Origin: Maribacter sp. MJ134 | GTDB lineage: Bacteria > Bacteroidota > Bacteroidia > Flavobacteriales > Flavobacteriaceae | Assembly: GCF_003970695.1 (NCBI RefSeq) | Contig: NZ_CP034570.1 | Span: forward strand, 3,658,001 to 3,722,000 | Length of the DNA stretch: 64,000 nt | Reading direction: 5' to 3' | Shown: piece after piece, positions 37,236 to 48,600 of the stretch | Position numbering within the stretch: position 1 is the first letter of the stretch | How the letters are laid out: each line of letters opens with the position of its first letter | Position numbers and translations under genes: made by a program | The notes under the pieces: generated by a model | Database searches by the model: none | What the model was told of the DNA's origin: nothing | The model's input: the letters and a program-made list of their open reading frames with translations, nothing else

Positions 37236-37268
37236 TTGCTAAGGCGGCAATCCATTTTCCTACCTTTG
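37236..37268 (+). promoter_or_regulatory. Promoter of the pseudouridine synthase gene
   Basis: TTG (37236-37238), 22-base spacer and TACCTTTG (37261-37268) match the Bacteroidota TTG / TAnnTTTG consensus. The ATG follows 17 bases later. This is one of the clearest promoters in the window. Confidence 0.6.
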
Positions 37269-37284
37269 CAACTAAATTCGCATC

Positions 37285-38127
37285 ATGAGTAGGGAAGATT
37301 CTAATAAGGGTAGAAAAGCATCGGGAAGACAAGGAGGTAACTTTAGGAAGAAGAGTTACGCCCGTGGTAATGCGCCTATCAAAAAAACTACGGCACCCAA
37401 ACAACCTTCTGACCTTAACGCTATACGGTTAAATAAATATGTAGCTAACTCCGGTGTATGCTCACGTAGGGACGCCGATATTTATATAGCGGCCGGTAAT
37501 ATTACCGTGAACGGTAAACCTATTACCGAAATGGGTTACAAGGTAAAGCTAGAGGATGAGGTAAAGTTCGATGGGCGTTTGTTGAATCCCGTAAAAAAAG
37601 AATACGTACTGCTAAACAAGCCAAAGGATTTTTCTACTACCGTGCGTGATGAGAAAGGCAAACGTCATGTTTCCGGACTAATATCCAACGCTTCCAAGTC
37701 TAAACTGTTGCCGGTCGATAAATTGGACAAAGAGCATACAGGTCTTTTGGTCTTTACCAATGATGGTGATTTAAAGAAAAGATTAAAGAGTCCTATTAAC
37801 GGAATACGTAAAATATACCACCTTGTTCTTGATAGGGATTTGAGAAGTGCGGATCTTAAAAAAATTCAAGAAGGTGTAACCGTGGAAGACAAGGCTGTTC
37901 GCGTTCAGGATATTAGTTTTATAAATAATGCGCCCAAACGAGAGGTCGGTATTGAAATTTTTAGCTCCAGAGGTAAAATTGTAGAACGACTTTTTGAGGA
38001 GTTAGATTATAAAGTAATAAAACTGGACCGCGTGGTTTATGGCGGACTCACAAAAAAAGACTTGCCTAGAGGCCACTGGCGTTTTCTAACGGAACAAGAG
38101 CTGGTCAATTTAAAAATGATCAAGTAG
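37285..38127 (+). CDS. RluB/RsuA-family 23S/16S rRNA pseudouridine synthase
   Basis: A 280-residue protein. A basic, Gly/Lys-rich tail of about 45 residues (KGRKASGRQGGNFRKKSYAR) is followed by an S4 RNA-binding domain (RLNKYVANSGVCSRRDADIY, VNGKPI) and the catalytic domain: YVLLNKPKDF, the catalytic Asp in PVDKLDKEHTGLLVFTNDG, and KIYHLVLDR. The usual GRLD motif reads DKLD here, keeping the Asp. The enzyme isomerises a uridine in ribosomal RNA. Which site is unknown. A strong TAnnTTTG promoter precedes it, so it is probably its own transcript. Confidence 0.9.
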   Translation: MSREDSNKGRKASGRQGGNFRKKSYARGNAPIKKTTAPKQPSDLNAIRLNKYVANSGVCSRRDADIYIAAGNITVNGKPITEMGYKVKLEDEVKFDGRLLNPVKKEYVLLNKPKDFSTTVRDEKGKRHVSGLISNASKSKLLPVDKLDKEHTGLLVFTNDGDLKKRLKSPINGIRKIYHLVLDRDLRSADLKKIQEGVTVEDKAVRVQDISFINNAPKREVGIEIFSSRGKIVERLFEELDYKVIKLDRVVYGGLTKKDLPRGHWRFLTEQELVNLKMIK

Positions 38128-38166
38128 TCTTAAGTTTTTCATAAGCATTTTTCTTAACTAATAACT

Positions 38167-39240
38167 ATGAAGTTATTCCAATGTGAAAATTGTAATAATC
38201 CTGTGTTTTTTGAAAATGATAAGTGCGAACAATGTGGTTATCATTTGGGTTACTTAGATACCACTTTTGATTTGTTAGCATTACCACCTAATTTAAAACA
38301 ATGGCAAAGCCCCGCAGATGGCTTGCAAAACTTTGTTCGGTGTAAAAACTATGTTTATAATGTTTGTAACTGGCTGGTTCCGGATACCGATGCAACTGGT
38401 TTTTGTACGGCTTGTAGACTGAATAGGACAATACCGGACATAGGAATTAAAAAAAACCTGAAAAAATGGAGAAGGATAGAAGTAGCGAAGCACAGGCTTA
38501 TATTTCAACTTCAAAAACTACGATTACCCGTTCAAAGTAAGTTAGCACACCCCAAAACAGGCTTTTGCTTTGACTTTCTATCCCGAAAAGATGCTGGGGA
38601 CAACGGCAAAAACTTAATGACCGGCCATGCCAATGGGGTAGTTACTATTCTTCTTTCCGAGGCAGATTCAGTATTACGGGAGCAAATGAAACGGGAAATG
38701 AATGAGCGCTATAGAACGCTCATAGGTCATTTTCGCCATGAGATAGGACATTATTATTGGGAATTACTTGTATATTCTAATGAGGAAGTGCTGAGTGATT
38801 TTAGGGAATTATTTGGTGATGAGCGTACATCTTATGGAGACGCTCTTCAAAATTATTATAAAAACGGACCTCAAAAAAAATGGCGAAAGAATTTTATTAG
38901 TAAATATTCTTCCTCGCATCCTTGGGAGGATTGGGCAGAGACTTGGGCGCACTACCTACATCTTTTGGATACCGTGGAAACGGCCCATTACTTTGGAATT
39001 AAAATAGAGCCGAATTTAAAAGATAAAAAACATCTAAGGATGAAATCTATAGTTGATCCCTATGAGGAATCAAGTTTTAAAAAAATAGTAGGGAAGGCTA
39101 TTCCCTTATTCTCTGCTATAAACAGCATGAACCGCTCCATGGGTATTGCAGACGTTTACCCTTTCGTTATTTCCAAACCTGTAATTAGGAAGATGGAATT
39201 CATACACAAACTTCTTAAAAAGAATCGTCTTACGGTTTGA
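38167..39240 (+). CDS. Zinc-ribbon putative metallopeptidase
   Basis: A 357-residue cytoplasmic protein. The N-terminus is a zinc ribbon with CENCNNPVFFENDKCEQCGY, and further Cys pairs occur at about 60-80 (C in VRCKNYVYNVCNW, FCTACRLN). A metallopeptidase core follows with FRHEIGHYYWE (HExxH), FGDERTSYGDAL and EDWAETWAHYLHLLDT, the last giving a plausible third ligand. It matches the family annotated putative zinc-binding metallopeptidase, found beside varied genes in proteobacteria and Bacteroidota. The substrate is unknown. It stands alone between the pseudouridine synthase gene and the convergent M1 peptidase gene. Confidence 0.82.
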   Translation: MKLFQCENCNNPVFFENDKCEQCGYHLGYLDTTFDLLALPPNLKQWQSPADGLQNFVRCKNYVYNVCNWLVPDTDATGFCTACRLNRTIPDIGIKKNLKKWRRIEVAKHRLIFQLQKLRLPVQSKLAHPKTGFCFDFLSRKDAGDNGKNLMTGHANGVVTILLSEADSVLREQMKREMNERYRTLIGHFRHEIGHYYWELLVYSNEEVLSDFRELFGDERTSYGDALQNYYKNGPQKKWRKNFISKYSSSHPWEDWAETWAHYLHLLDTVETAHYFGIKIEPNLKDKKHLRMKSIVDPYEESSFKKIVGKAIPLFSAINSMNRSMGIADVYPFVISKPVIRKMEFIHKLLKKNRLTV

Positions 39241-39256
39241 TGTAAACCACTTAGAT

Positions 39257-40846
39257 TTATTGTTCCTCGAATAACAACCAAAGATTAGGGTCTAGTTCAA
39301 TGGTTTCAGGTCGTTTTGGTGAAGGAATTATAAACTCTTCTTTTGTTTTGGTAACCTGTAGTGTTTCAATCTTGGTTTCCTTTCCGGTTACGATGCCGAT
39401 CTCCAATGGAAAATCAAAGCTGTGATGTTCCTGTAGTTGATGAATGGTAATGCTCAGTTTCCCGTTGGCATAGTTCCAATCCCATTGAAGTTCTGGGTAT
39501 CCTTTTGTAAATATCCATTGTTCAAAAAAGCCTGATAAATCTTGTCCTGAAACTTCCTCCATAGATTTTTGAAAATCCGAGGTCATCGCATTAGAATTTT
39601 GATATTTCTTATAATAAGATTGAATGCCATTCCAGAATACGTCGTTCCCTAATTGATGACGGAGCATATTCAAGACCCATCCCCCTTTTTGATAAGTGTT
39701 TGTGCTTAATACTTTTAAGGGATCTTTAATGGAGGGGTCCACTATGGGCGACGGATTTTTTTGGTAGTATTCAATAATCTGCTTTTTATCCAAAGCCAGT
39801 TCCTTTTTGCGTGTTTCGTCGCCATAAACCGATTCTTGATACAGTATGGCAAAGTAGGTTGCAAATCCCTCGCTCAACCACACATGGTTCCAATCATTTT
39901 CGCTGGCGGAATTACCGAACCACTGGTGGGCTACTTCATGCGCGATAAGTCCTTCGACTTCATTTTTGCCGGTGACCGAGTTTTCAAAGTAGGCAATGTT
40001 ACCAGCGTTCTCCAAACCGCCCCATTGGGTCTTAGCTTGCATATTGGCAAGTTTCGCATAAGAATAAGGCCCTATGTTATCAATAAAATATTTCAGCACT
40101 TTAGAGGCCACGGCATAATCGTTAAAACCCGCTAACCTGTTTTCAGGATACACCCATGCCGATACCGGAATGTCGTAAACATCTTTCAGTTGTCTGCTCG
40201 CGAATCTAGTAACGCCAATAGTGACCACTTTCATAGCTACCGGTGCAGGTTCATGGTAAACCGTAAATTTCATGCCGTCTCCTAGATTACTCTCTTCTAT
40301 TTTTTCGCCTGTGGCCACTACATCGTAATGCGAGGGTGCCGTAATTCTAAATTCTACCGACGCTTTATCATAAGGATGATCTACGGACGGCAACCAATGT
40401 CTGGCCAGATTGGGCCAATTGTCACCAAAAAAAGAACGCTGCCCAAACTTGGTGGTATCGATGACCAATCCTCTTTCCGGAACACCTTGGTAATTTATAG
40501 TGAATGTTCTTTCCTTCTTGTCCGTTGCCGACGGATTAATCTTAATTTTATTATCGATATAGGTATAATCTACCAACCTCCCTGCTTCGGTAACACCAGA
40601 AACGTTCATCCCATAATCCTTAATTTTAGCGATGAGGTCTAGAGCAAATGAACCTTCTTCTAATTGGTTTATGGTTACGGAAGTTTCACCTATAATCTCG
40701 TTGGAATCATCACTTAAGGTAAGATCAAAAACGTACGATTTAACATCAACGGAGGTATTCCTCTTGTAGGTGTCCTGAGCGTAAGCATCGGCAGTTATAA
40801 TTAATAAGATAAAGATTGATATAAATTTTGTTATAGAGCTATTCAT
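39257..40846 (-). CDS. M1-family metallo-aminopeptidase, secreted
   Basis: A 529-residue protein with a signal peptide (cleavage near ADAYAQD). The M1 motifs are clear: WGGLENAGNIAYFE, equivalent to the exopeptidase GxMEN motif, and HEVAHQW followed after 18 residues by Glu in LSEGFATYF. It removes N-terminal residues from peptides, in the periplasm or outside. It lacks the long C-terminal helical domain of PepN-like members and ends after a beta-rich domain, as in many Bacteroidota M1 proteins. It converges with the zinc-ribbon peptidase gene. No operon partner is evident. Confidence 0.9.
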   Translation of the reverse strand: MNSSITKFISIFILLIITADAYAQDTYKRNTSVDVKSYVFDLTLSDDSNEIIGETSVTINQLEEGSFALDLIAKIKDYGMNVSGVTEAGRLVDYTYIDNKIKINPSATDKKERTFTINYQGVPERGLVIDTTKFGQRSFFGDNWPNLARHWLPSVDHPYDKASVEFRITAPSHYDVVATGEKIEESNLGDGMKFTVYHEPAPVAMKVVTIGVTRFASRQLKDVYDIPVSAWVYPENRLAGFNDYAVASKVLKYFIDNIGPYSYAKLANMQAKTQWGGLENAGNIAYFENSVTGKNEVEGLIAHEVAHQWFGNSASENDWNHVWLSEGFATYFAILYQESVYGDETRKKELALDKKQIIEYYQKNPSPIVDPSIKDPLKVLSTNTYQKGGWVLNMLRHQLGNDVFWNGIQSYYKKYQNSNAMTSDFQKSMEEVSGQDLSGFFEQWIFTKGYPELQWDWNYANGKLSITIHQLQEHHSFDFPLEIGIVTGKETKIETLQVTKTKEEFIIPSPKRPETIELDPNLWLLFEEQ

Positions 40847-40967
40847 TTAAAGAGATGATTTAATCAGCAATTTAATCATAATCTAATTGATAGTTAGTAA
40901 GAGCCTAAGGTATCACAATGGAGTGTGAGGATAGTGCCAATAATTGTTTTATCACCATTATAGGTTG

Positions 40968-41648
40968 CTATATCAATCCTATTATGGAAGCTATAAAACC
41001 AATAATTAGGAGGAATACAAATAGGCCAAATGCAATAACATAGATACCGATGAGCTGTTTGTTGGTTGATGCTTTATTACTAAAATAGCCATGGAAGAAG
41101 GGAATACTTAAGATTGTTCCAAAAATCAGCACAAGGGTATAGGGTAGAGCGTTGACGAAATTGACTGGTTTGTTCTTTTTTTTCACAACAATTGCCCGAG
41201 CGGTATAGTGACAAATGATTGGGTAGGCTATGAGTATACCCCCGAACGCCGTAAATTCATTCAAGGCATAAAATATATATTTATAATCTTCCGGAACAGT
41301 TTGGATTAAGGGCCCACTTATTTGGTACACTAGATAAATAAGAAATACAGCTAAAGCAATAATAAACCCCTGCCGTGGTAGTCCTAAATTAGAGGTCTCT
41401 GCGGAAAACACCACACTTGTAAACCAGAAAAGTATGCCCAGTACTATCGGTAATAAGCATACCAAAAACAAGGCGATGAAGATATTAGGTAATGTATGAC
41501 CTGTGGCCTCGTTACCTGTAACGTAGCTATAACCGATACTGAATAGGGTATAGGTGAAGAACAATAGCATGGGACCAAGTATAAAATAAAAGGCCAACTC
41601 CCTTGGTGATCGGTTAAATAAAAATGTCGAAATACGTTGCATAATCAT
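40968..41648 (-). CDS. Unknown multi-pass membrane protein
   Basis: About 226 residues. ATGs at 41648 and 41642 are the plausible starts; a GTG at 41669 would extend it by 7 residues. Six hydrophobic segments are visible, beginning ELAFYFILGPMLLFFTYTLF and ending GLFVFLLIIGFIASIIGLI, with short charged loops such as RAIVVKKKNKP. No known family is recognised and no catalytic or transport motif stands out. Neighbours on both sides read in the same direction but 60 to 120 bases away, so operon membership is uncertain. Confidence 0.65.
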   Translation of the reverse strand: MIMQRISTFLFNRSPRELAFYFILGPMLLFFTYTLFSIGYSYVTGNEATGHTLPNIFIALFLVCLLPIVLGILFWFTSVVFSAETSNLGLPRQGFIIALAVFLIYLVYQISGPLIQTVPEDYKYIFYALNEFTAFGGILIAYPIICHYTARAIVVKKKNKPVNFVNALPYTLVLIFGTILSIPFFHGYFSNKASTNKQLIGIYVIAFGLFVFLLIIGFIASIIGLI

Positions 41649-41730
41649 GTATAAATTAAATGCACTCACGGAGTTTCATAACCAGAACCTCATTTGAAAT
41701 ATATTTGTTTTGTCAATTAAGAAAGGCCAA

Positions 41731-42660
41731 TCAATCCCTCGCATACCCATCGCCGAAAAGGTAGCTCACCACGATACCGTGCGTGTTTCCTAAAGGCGAA
41801 TCGTTCAGGGTAAGGTTGTAGTTGTAGATGGCCCTGATGTTCTTGAAGAGGTATATTCCCGCCAAAAGGTTGATGGAGGAATTTGTCCTGTACCCGGTTC
41901 CGATTTCGAACTTGTTCTTAAAACTTACCGCAAGGTTCAGGTCTACCTCCAAGGGCGCACCGTTCTCGTATTTGACCAGTACGTTGGGTTTGACCATGAG
42001 TTCCTCGAAGCGGTTGGAGAAGAACCGGTATCCCAGATAGCCGTAGTAGGGACTGCTCAGGTCCAGGTTCTCGTCATTGGATGCCAGGGCGTCCCCTAGT
42101 ACGTTAGGTGTTGAAAGTCCCACATAGAAATTGGCAAGGTTCAAGAGTATGCCCACACCGATGGTGGGAATGGTAGCGTTGATGTCCTGCGCAAAGTTCG
42201 GGTCGCCCATGATGCCCAGCTGTGTAAGGTTGTCCTGAAACTGTTGTACACCGGGCGAGATTGCAAAGGATAGGGAGTTGGGCGTGTATATTTGCCAATA
42301 GGGCCTGTTGCTCTTGGTGTCGAAGAATATCTTGTAGGAGTATGTGGCAAATGCACTGGTAGAGGTGGTAACGCCTATCTCGTCCCTGATGAAGCCTGCC
42401 CCCAGACCGATTTTCCCCCTGTTGAAGGGACTGTGTACACTGAGCGCAAAACTTCTGGGACTGCCCTCTATCTGATTGAAGAAGCCGGAGTTGCTCAGGT
42501 TTATCTCCGCACTTGGGGTCAGCCCGGCGAAGGCCGAGTTCACCAGATAGGGGTTATAGTTGTATTCCGAGAAGGTCGGGGTCTGTTGTGCTTTTGTCTC
42601 GCATACGGACATGAAAAGTATTGCCGCAATTATAGCGATGTTCTTTGTTATAGGTTTCAT
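41731..42660 (-). CDS. PorP/SprF-family type IX secretion membrane protein
   Basis: A 309-residue outer-membrane protein with signal peptide. Family features: FSEYNYNPYLVNSAFAGL near the N-terminus, FNRGKIGLGAGFIRDEIG, and a beta-barrel ending NTHGIVVSYLFGDG. SprF of Flavobacterium johnsoniae is needed to secrete the adhesin SprB through the type IX system; this gene starts 4 bases after the stop of the giant surface protein, the same arrangement. The gene is much richer in G+C than its neighbours (by hand count 188 of 360, 52%, over 42001-42360, against 22 of 60 in lines at 41041 and 47401), which suggests different origin or selection. No start ambiguity. Confidence 0.9.
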   Translation of the reverse strand: MKPITKNIAIIAAILFMSVCETKAQQTPTFSEYNYNPYLVNSAFAGLTPSAEINLSNSGFFNQIEGSPRSFALSVHSPFNRGKIGLGAGFIRDEIGVTTSTSAFATYSYKIFFDTKSNRPYWQIYTPNSLSFAISPGVQQFQDNLTQLGIMGDPNFAQDINATIPTIGVGILLNLANFYVGLSTPNVLGDALASNDENLDLSSPYYGYLGYRFFSNRFEELMVKPNVLVKYENGAPLEVDLNLAVSFKNKFEIGTGYRTNSSINLLAGIYLFKNIRAIYNYNLTLNDSPLGNTHGIVVSYLFGDGYARD

Positions 42661-42664
42661 GGTT

Positions 42665-45600
42665 TTATCGCTTTATAACAAGGAATCCTTGTGTTTTTCT
42701 AAGAATAGTCTGGCCATCGATTTGGATGTTGAAGAAGTAGGTACCACTGGGCAGCTCTCCCGCACCCATTTTGGTCTTGTTATTGGCAGTACCTCGGAAG
42801 ACATTGTTCTGATTGTCGTAATCGTCAATGGTAAAGACCATATCTCCCCATCTGTTGTAAATGGTAACCGTATTTTGTGGGTAATACTCAATATTTTCAA
42901 TTTGCCAATGGTCGTTGATACCGTCTCCGTTTGGAGAGAAACCATATTTTGTTTCGTCCTCAGGAATAAGCGTTGTAAACGATTGTTGTTCACATCCCTC
43001 AGCATCACCTGCCGAATTATAAGGTGTTATGGTAACGAAAATTTCAGTATCGAAAGGAAATTCTTCTCCGTGAGTATAACTTGTTTCTTGACCTAGGTCC
43101 AGATTATCAACAATATCATTTCCTCCGGGAGTAGTCCCCATAGTAATACGGTAACCGTCCGTTTTTTCGACTTCATCCCAATTTATAGTGCTTTCCAAGG
43201 GCACATTCTCTTCACCGTTAGACGGGCTGGACAGCACGGCACATTCAGGAACGATAACTTCGGTTTCAAAACTCTCTGAAGTACAACCTACAGCATCACC
43301 TGAGGTATTGTACGGAACAATGGTTACATAAATAATGGTTTCCGATGGTAAGTCGTTCGCAAACGTATAACTCGTCAAAGAAGCCGTGTCTTCATTATTT
43401 GCGATATCCGTTCCGTTCGGGGAAGTGCCCACGGAAATCCGATAACCATCCGCATCAAAACTTGGATTCCAAGAGATATCTGTCATTACCGAGACTTGGC
43501 CAGTATTATTTAAAGGCGAAACTAGATTCGTACATGTGGGTACGGGTCGTATGGTAAAGCTTTCCGAAGAACATCCAATAGCGTCACCCACCTCATTAAA
43601 AGGGATGATGGTAACAGTTACCACTTCTCCTTGTGTAAAGTCATTTGGAAAAACATAGGTGGTTCCGGTAAATTCAAAGTCCGTTATATTATTTATTGAT
43701 GTACTGCTTCCGGTTATTGTCAATTTATAACCATCAGCATCGGCGATCTCATTCCAAGTAATATCCCTAGCTTGGGCAACCACGTCTCCATCTGCTGGTG
43801 TAATCAAATTTGTACATAATGGAATTGATTTTATCGTAAAACTTTCCGAGGTACAACCAATGGCATCACCTACTTCATTGTATGGTGTAACAGTAACGGT
43901 TACGGTTTCTCCTTGTTCAAAATCGTTCAAGAAATCAAAACTGGTTCCGGTGGTTACATCAAAGGTTCCGTTATTTGCGGTACTGACACTTGCGTTGACC
44001 GAAACACGGTATCCGTTTGCATCAGTAATTGCATTCCAAGTAATATCGGTGTCCACAGGTACGTCAATTTCGTTGTTGGTCGGTGCAGAAAGTGTGGTAC
44101 ATAATGGCACCGATTTAATGGTAAAACTTTCCGAGATACACCCGATCGCATCACCTACTTCATTGTATGGCGTAATGGTAACGGTTACAGTTTCTCCTTG
44201 TTCAAAATCGTTCAAGAAATCAAAACTGGTCCCTGTTGTTACATCAAAGGTTCCGTTGTTGGCCGTACTTGTGCTCGCGTTGACGGAAACACGGTATCCA
44301 TTAGCATCGCTCACAGCATTCCATGTAATATCCGTATCCACCGCTATATCAATAGCACCATTGGTGGGAGCACTCAAACTCGTACAAGTAGGTACTGGTT
44401 TAATTGTAAAGCTCTCTGAGGAACAGTTGATGGCATCACCACTTTCGTTATAGGGAACAACGGTAACGGTAACTATTTCGCCTTGCTCAAAATCATTTGG
44501 AAAATCATAGGTATTTCCTGAAGTTATCAGTTCATCCGTAAGATTGTTTGCGCTACTAGTAATACCGGAAACAGTTAGTTTATAGCCGGTCGCATCGCTG
44601 ACCACGGTCCATGATATATCAGTATCAACAGGTACATCCACTGTGCCATTCCCAGGTGTAATCAAGCTCGTACATGTTGGGATAGGTCTTATGGTTATGG
44701 TCTCACCCGTACATCCAATAGCATCTCCCTGAGCATTATAAGGTACAATGGTAATATCCACTGTTTCGCCTTGTTCAAAGTCATTGCCAAAGGTGTATGT
44801 GGTCCCTGATGGAATATCCAGTTCGGTTGTGTTATTTGCCGTACTTGTACTCGCCAAAACCGTTAATTTATAACCATCGGCACCTGTACTTGCATTCCAC
44901 TCGATGGTCGGTTGAAGGGCTACATTAGTAGTAGCACTCAGTAGCGTGGTACAATCTGGTACCGGCGGTGGAATAATGGTAAAACTTTCCGAGGTACAAC
45001 CTGAAGCTTGACCCACGCTATTATAAGGTACAATAGTTACCGTAACGGTTTCTCCCCTTTCAAAATTATTTGGAAAATTATAAGAGGTTCCTGATGACAC
45101 GTCTAAATTGGTGACGTTATTGGCTGTACTTATACTTCCAGAAACAGTAATCCTATAACCATCCGTATTGGTACTTGCATTCCATTGTATATTGGTATCT
45201 ACGGGAATATCTGTTGCTAGGTCCGCAGGGGCACTTAGCGTCGTACATAATGGAGGGCCATCTGTCGTAAAACTTTCAGAGGTACATCCAACTGCATCGC
45301 CATTTTCGTTGTAAGGAGTTATAGTGACGTAAATAAGCGTGCTCTCCGGTAGGTCTGTGGGAAGGTCGTAAGTGGTTACATTACCTATATCATCGGTAAA
45401 AATTTCGGTACCACCGTCCGTTGTGCCAACGGCTATTTTGTATCCCGTTGTTCTGTTCGTTGCCGTCCATGCAAGATTTGTGTCTACGGAAACGCCTGTT
45501 GCATTAATTACGGGTAGTGTTAGCGAGGTACAGGATGGTGGGCTGGTGGCATCGGCAGTTCTAAAAGATTCTTCGATACAACCTGTGGCATCACCTTCGT

Positions 45601-48600
45601 CGTTATAGGGAATAATTGTTACATAATGTACTCTGTCTTCCTGAAGGTCCGTAGGTATATCATAAGTTGTCTGATTGCCAACATCAACATTATTCACCAC
45701 TTCTATACCTCCAGAGGTTATGCCAATGATAACCAAATATCCCGTTGCGGTAGGTTCTGCTTGCCAAGAGATATCCGTATCAAAGGGAACCTCGGTAGCG
45801 TTGTTCGCAGGACTGATCAAATTAGTACAAGTAGGAGGTACCGGAATTAGCTCTGTACGAAAACGTTCTTCAACACATACCGTGGCATCGCCCTCATCGT
45901 TGTAAGGAATGATAGTTACGAAAATATCACTGTCTTCAGGAAGGTCTGTTGCAAATTCATATGTAGTGATATTTCCAACATCCTCGTTATTCAGTATGTC
46001 GGCACCTCCTGATGAGGTTCCTACCGTTAGTCTATAACCATCAGCATTTGAAATTGGATTCCAACTTAAATCTGTGGACACCAATACATCATTTGCATTG
46101 TTTAAAGGTTCCGTTAAGGATGTACAAGCAGGGATAGTCGCTGGGTCGCTGGAAATGGTAAAGCTTTCTTCCGTACAAGGTCCCACGGCATCTCCTTCAT
46201 CATTAAACGGAATAATGGTAACATAGATAGTATCTCCCGTATTAAAGTCTGAAGCGAATTCAAATGAAGTTTCGTTGGTTACCGTTGTATTGTTTTCAAT
46301 ATCGTTGCCTCCAGGAGTTGTTCCTACGGTCAATCGATATCCTTGCGCAAACAGAGCAGGTTCCCAAGTGATATTAGTGTTTACGGGAACCTCTGTATCA
46401 CCATTTAGCGGTGAGGCTAGTATAGTACATTCTGGAATTGGACAATCACGTACATCTAAATTAAATGACCAGCCAAATGTGTCAATCATTGATTGTCTTT
46501 CTTCTTGAGCATCGCAATAGGGTAAACCTTCGGCACCAAGAGTAATTCCGCTTGTCAAGGTCTGTTCTGACCAGGCGATTAAAGTGTTGTCATAATTTTC
46601 GCGAATCAGAGCGGTATTATCAAGCATATCTCGCATATCGGTAACTCCACTAACATCCCAATCACCTAAATTCTGGTTTAAGGCTGTTGCGTTGTAGAAA
46701 GCCGAGCGCATACTTACATTTCCTAAATTCCATAAGTTCATGGCTTGGTTGTATGCTGTTGCCTCTCTGAACATATAGTCCATATCAGTAACACCGGCTA
46801 CGCGCCAGTTATTTAAACTTTGGTCAAATGCGGAAGCTTCGTTAAACATATATTCCATGGTGGTTACACCCCTAACATTCCATGCACCAATATCGGCGTT
46901 GAATGAGGTTGCACCGTTGAACATATCTTTCATGGTAGTAACCGAAGCCACGTTCCAAGAATTTAAAGGTTGATTGAAGTTGGTTGCATCTTCAAACATA
47001 GCTTCCATAGTAGTAACAAATGAAGTATTCCAAGTGTCTAATTCTTGGTTGAAAGCTGTTGCTCCATGGAACATTTCAGACATGGTTAGTGCTTCTCCGG
47101 TATTCCAATTATTCAATGGTTCATTAAATACCTCGGCATCTTTGAACATAGCTTCAAAATTGGTAACCACAGATACATTCCAGTTATTAAGGGGCTGGTT
47201 GAAAAGAGATGCACCTTCAAACATAGATTCCATTAAAGTAACAGAGCTTACATTCCAAGCGTTTAGGGGTTGATTAAATACCGCAGCATTTTCGAACATA
47301 CTGAGCGTTGTGGCTACTGCGCTTACATCCCAATTGTTCAAAGGTTGGTCAAAGACTTCTGCTCCTCTGAACATGCTAGACATATTTACTACGGAATTAA
47401 CATCCCAACTATTTAAAGGTTGGTTAAATGCGGATGCATAACTAAACATGGATGCCATATTAGTCACATTAGTAACATTCCAACTATCTATATTCTGATT
47501 AAAACTAGCAGTTGAACTGAACATACTCGACATGTTGTTAACCGAACTTACATTCCAGTTGTTTAATGGTTGATTAAATGCAGCAGCAGACCTGAACATG
47601 GAACCCGTATTTATTACTGCCGAAAAATCCCAAGAATTTAAAGGTTGATTGAATACGGTTGCCGAACTAAACATGCTGGCGGTGCTAGTTACATTTGCAA
47701 CATTCCAACTATCTATATTTTGGTTGAAAGCTTCTGCCCTGTTAAACATGGAGGCCATATTTTCAACATTTTCAACGTTCCAATTATTCAAAGGCTGGTC
47801 AAATTCTTCAGTAGATTCGAACATTGAAGACATATTGATAGCACTACTTACGTCCCAATTGTTCAACGGTTGATTGAATACCGTTGCTTGCCTAAACATT
47901 CTAGAAAAGTCTGTTACGCTACCGGTATCCCAACTATTAATATTCTGATTAAATTCGGAAGCCCCTGCAAACATGAAGTTCATATTGGTAACGTTGCTTA
48001 CATCCCAGGTATCTAGTGGTTGATTGAATATTGAGGCAACACCGAACATTCCATACATATTTGTAACATTACTTACATCCCAATTATTTATAGCGCCATT
48101 AAATAATGGGCATACTATGAACATACTACTCATGTCCTCAACATTGGAAAGATTAGGAACGTCAGTCGCATTATATTCCATGTTTTCGCAGCCTGCAAAA
48201 GCATTGTTCATACTTCCCCACACTTGCGTTCCCCATTGGTCAATAGACAACAATTTGTAAGCATCGCCACTTGATTGATTATGTCTTGGGCTTGGGAAGG
48301 TTCCGATGATACTTACCGTATAGATACCCGGTGTTAGATAAGTATGTGTAATATTGCCGGTTACATTATTGTCATACTGTCCATCTCCCCAGTCAATATT
48401 GTAATCATAGGTAAAACCTGATTGTGTTTGAATTAAAAGTTGATTTGCCGGGGTCGTTGTAGTTCCTTCCTGTAATGTGGTATCATAAGTTAGTTTAAAG
48501 GCATCAGGACTATTTACCCAACTTTCTACCACTGTAAAGCTGATTTCTTGACAACCCGAAGCTGGGCCGTCATCGTTATAAGGAACAACGGTTACAAAAA

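Noticed and set aside
42292..42678. Plus-strand open frame of 128 codons over the PorP/SprF gene
   Set aside because: It is antisense to a well-supported gene; high G+C lowers stop-codon frequency there. The residues look like no known family.
43860..44453. Plus-strand 197-codon open frame with internal repeats
   Set aside because: It is the complement of two Fn3-like repeats of the giant protein; its repeat pattern is inherited from them.
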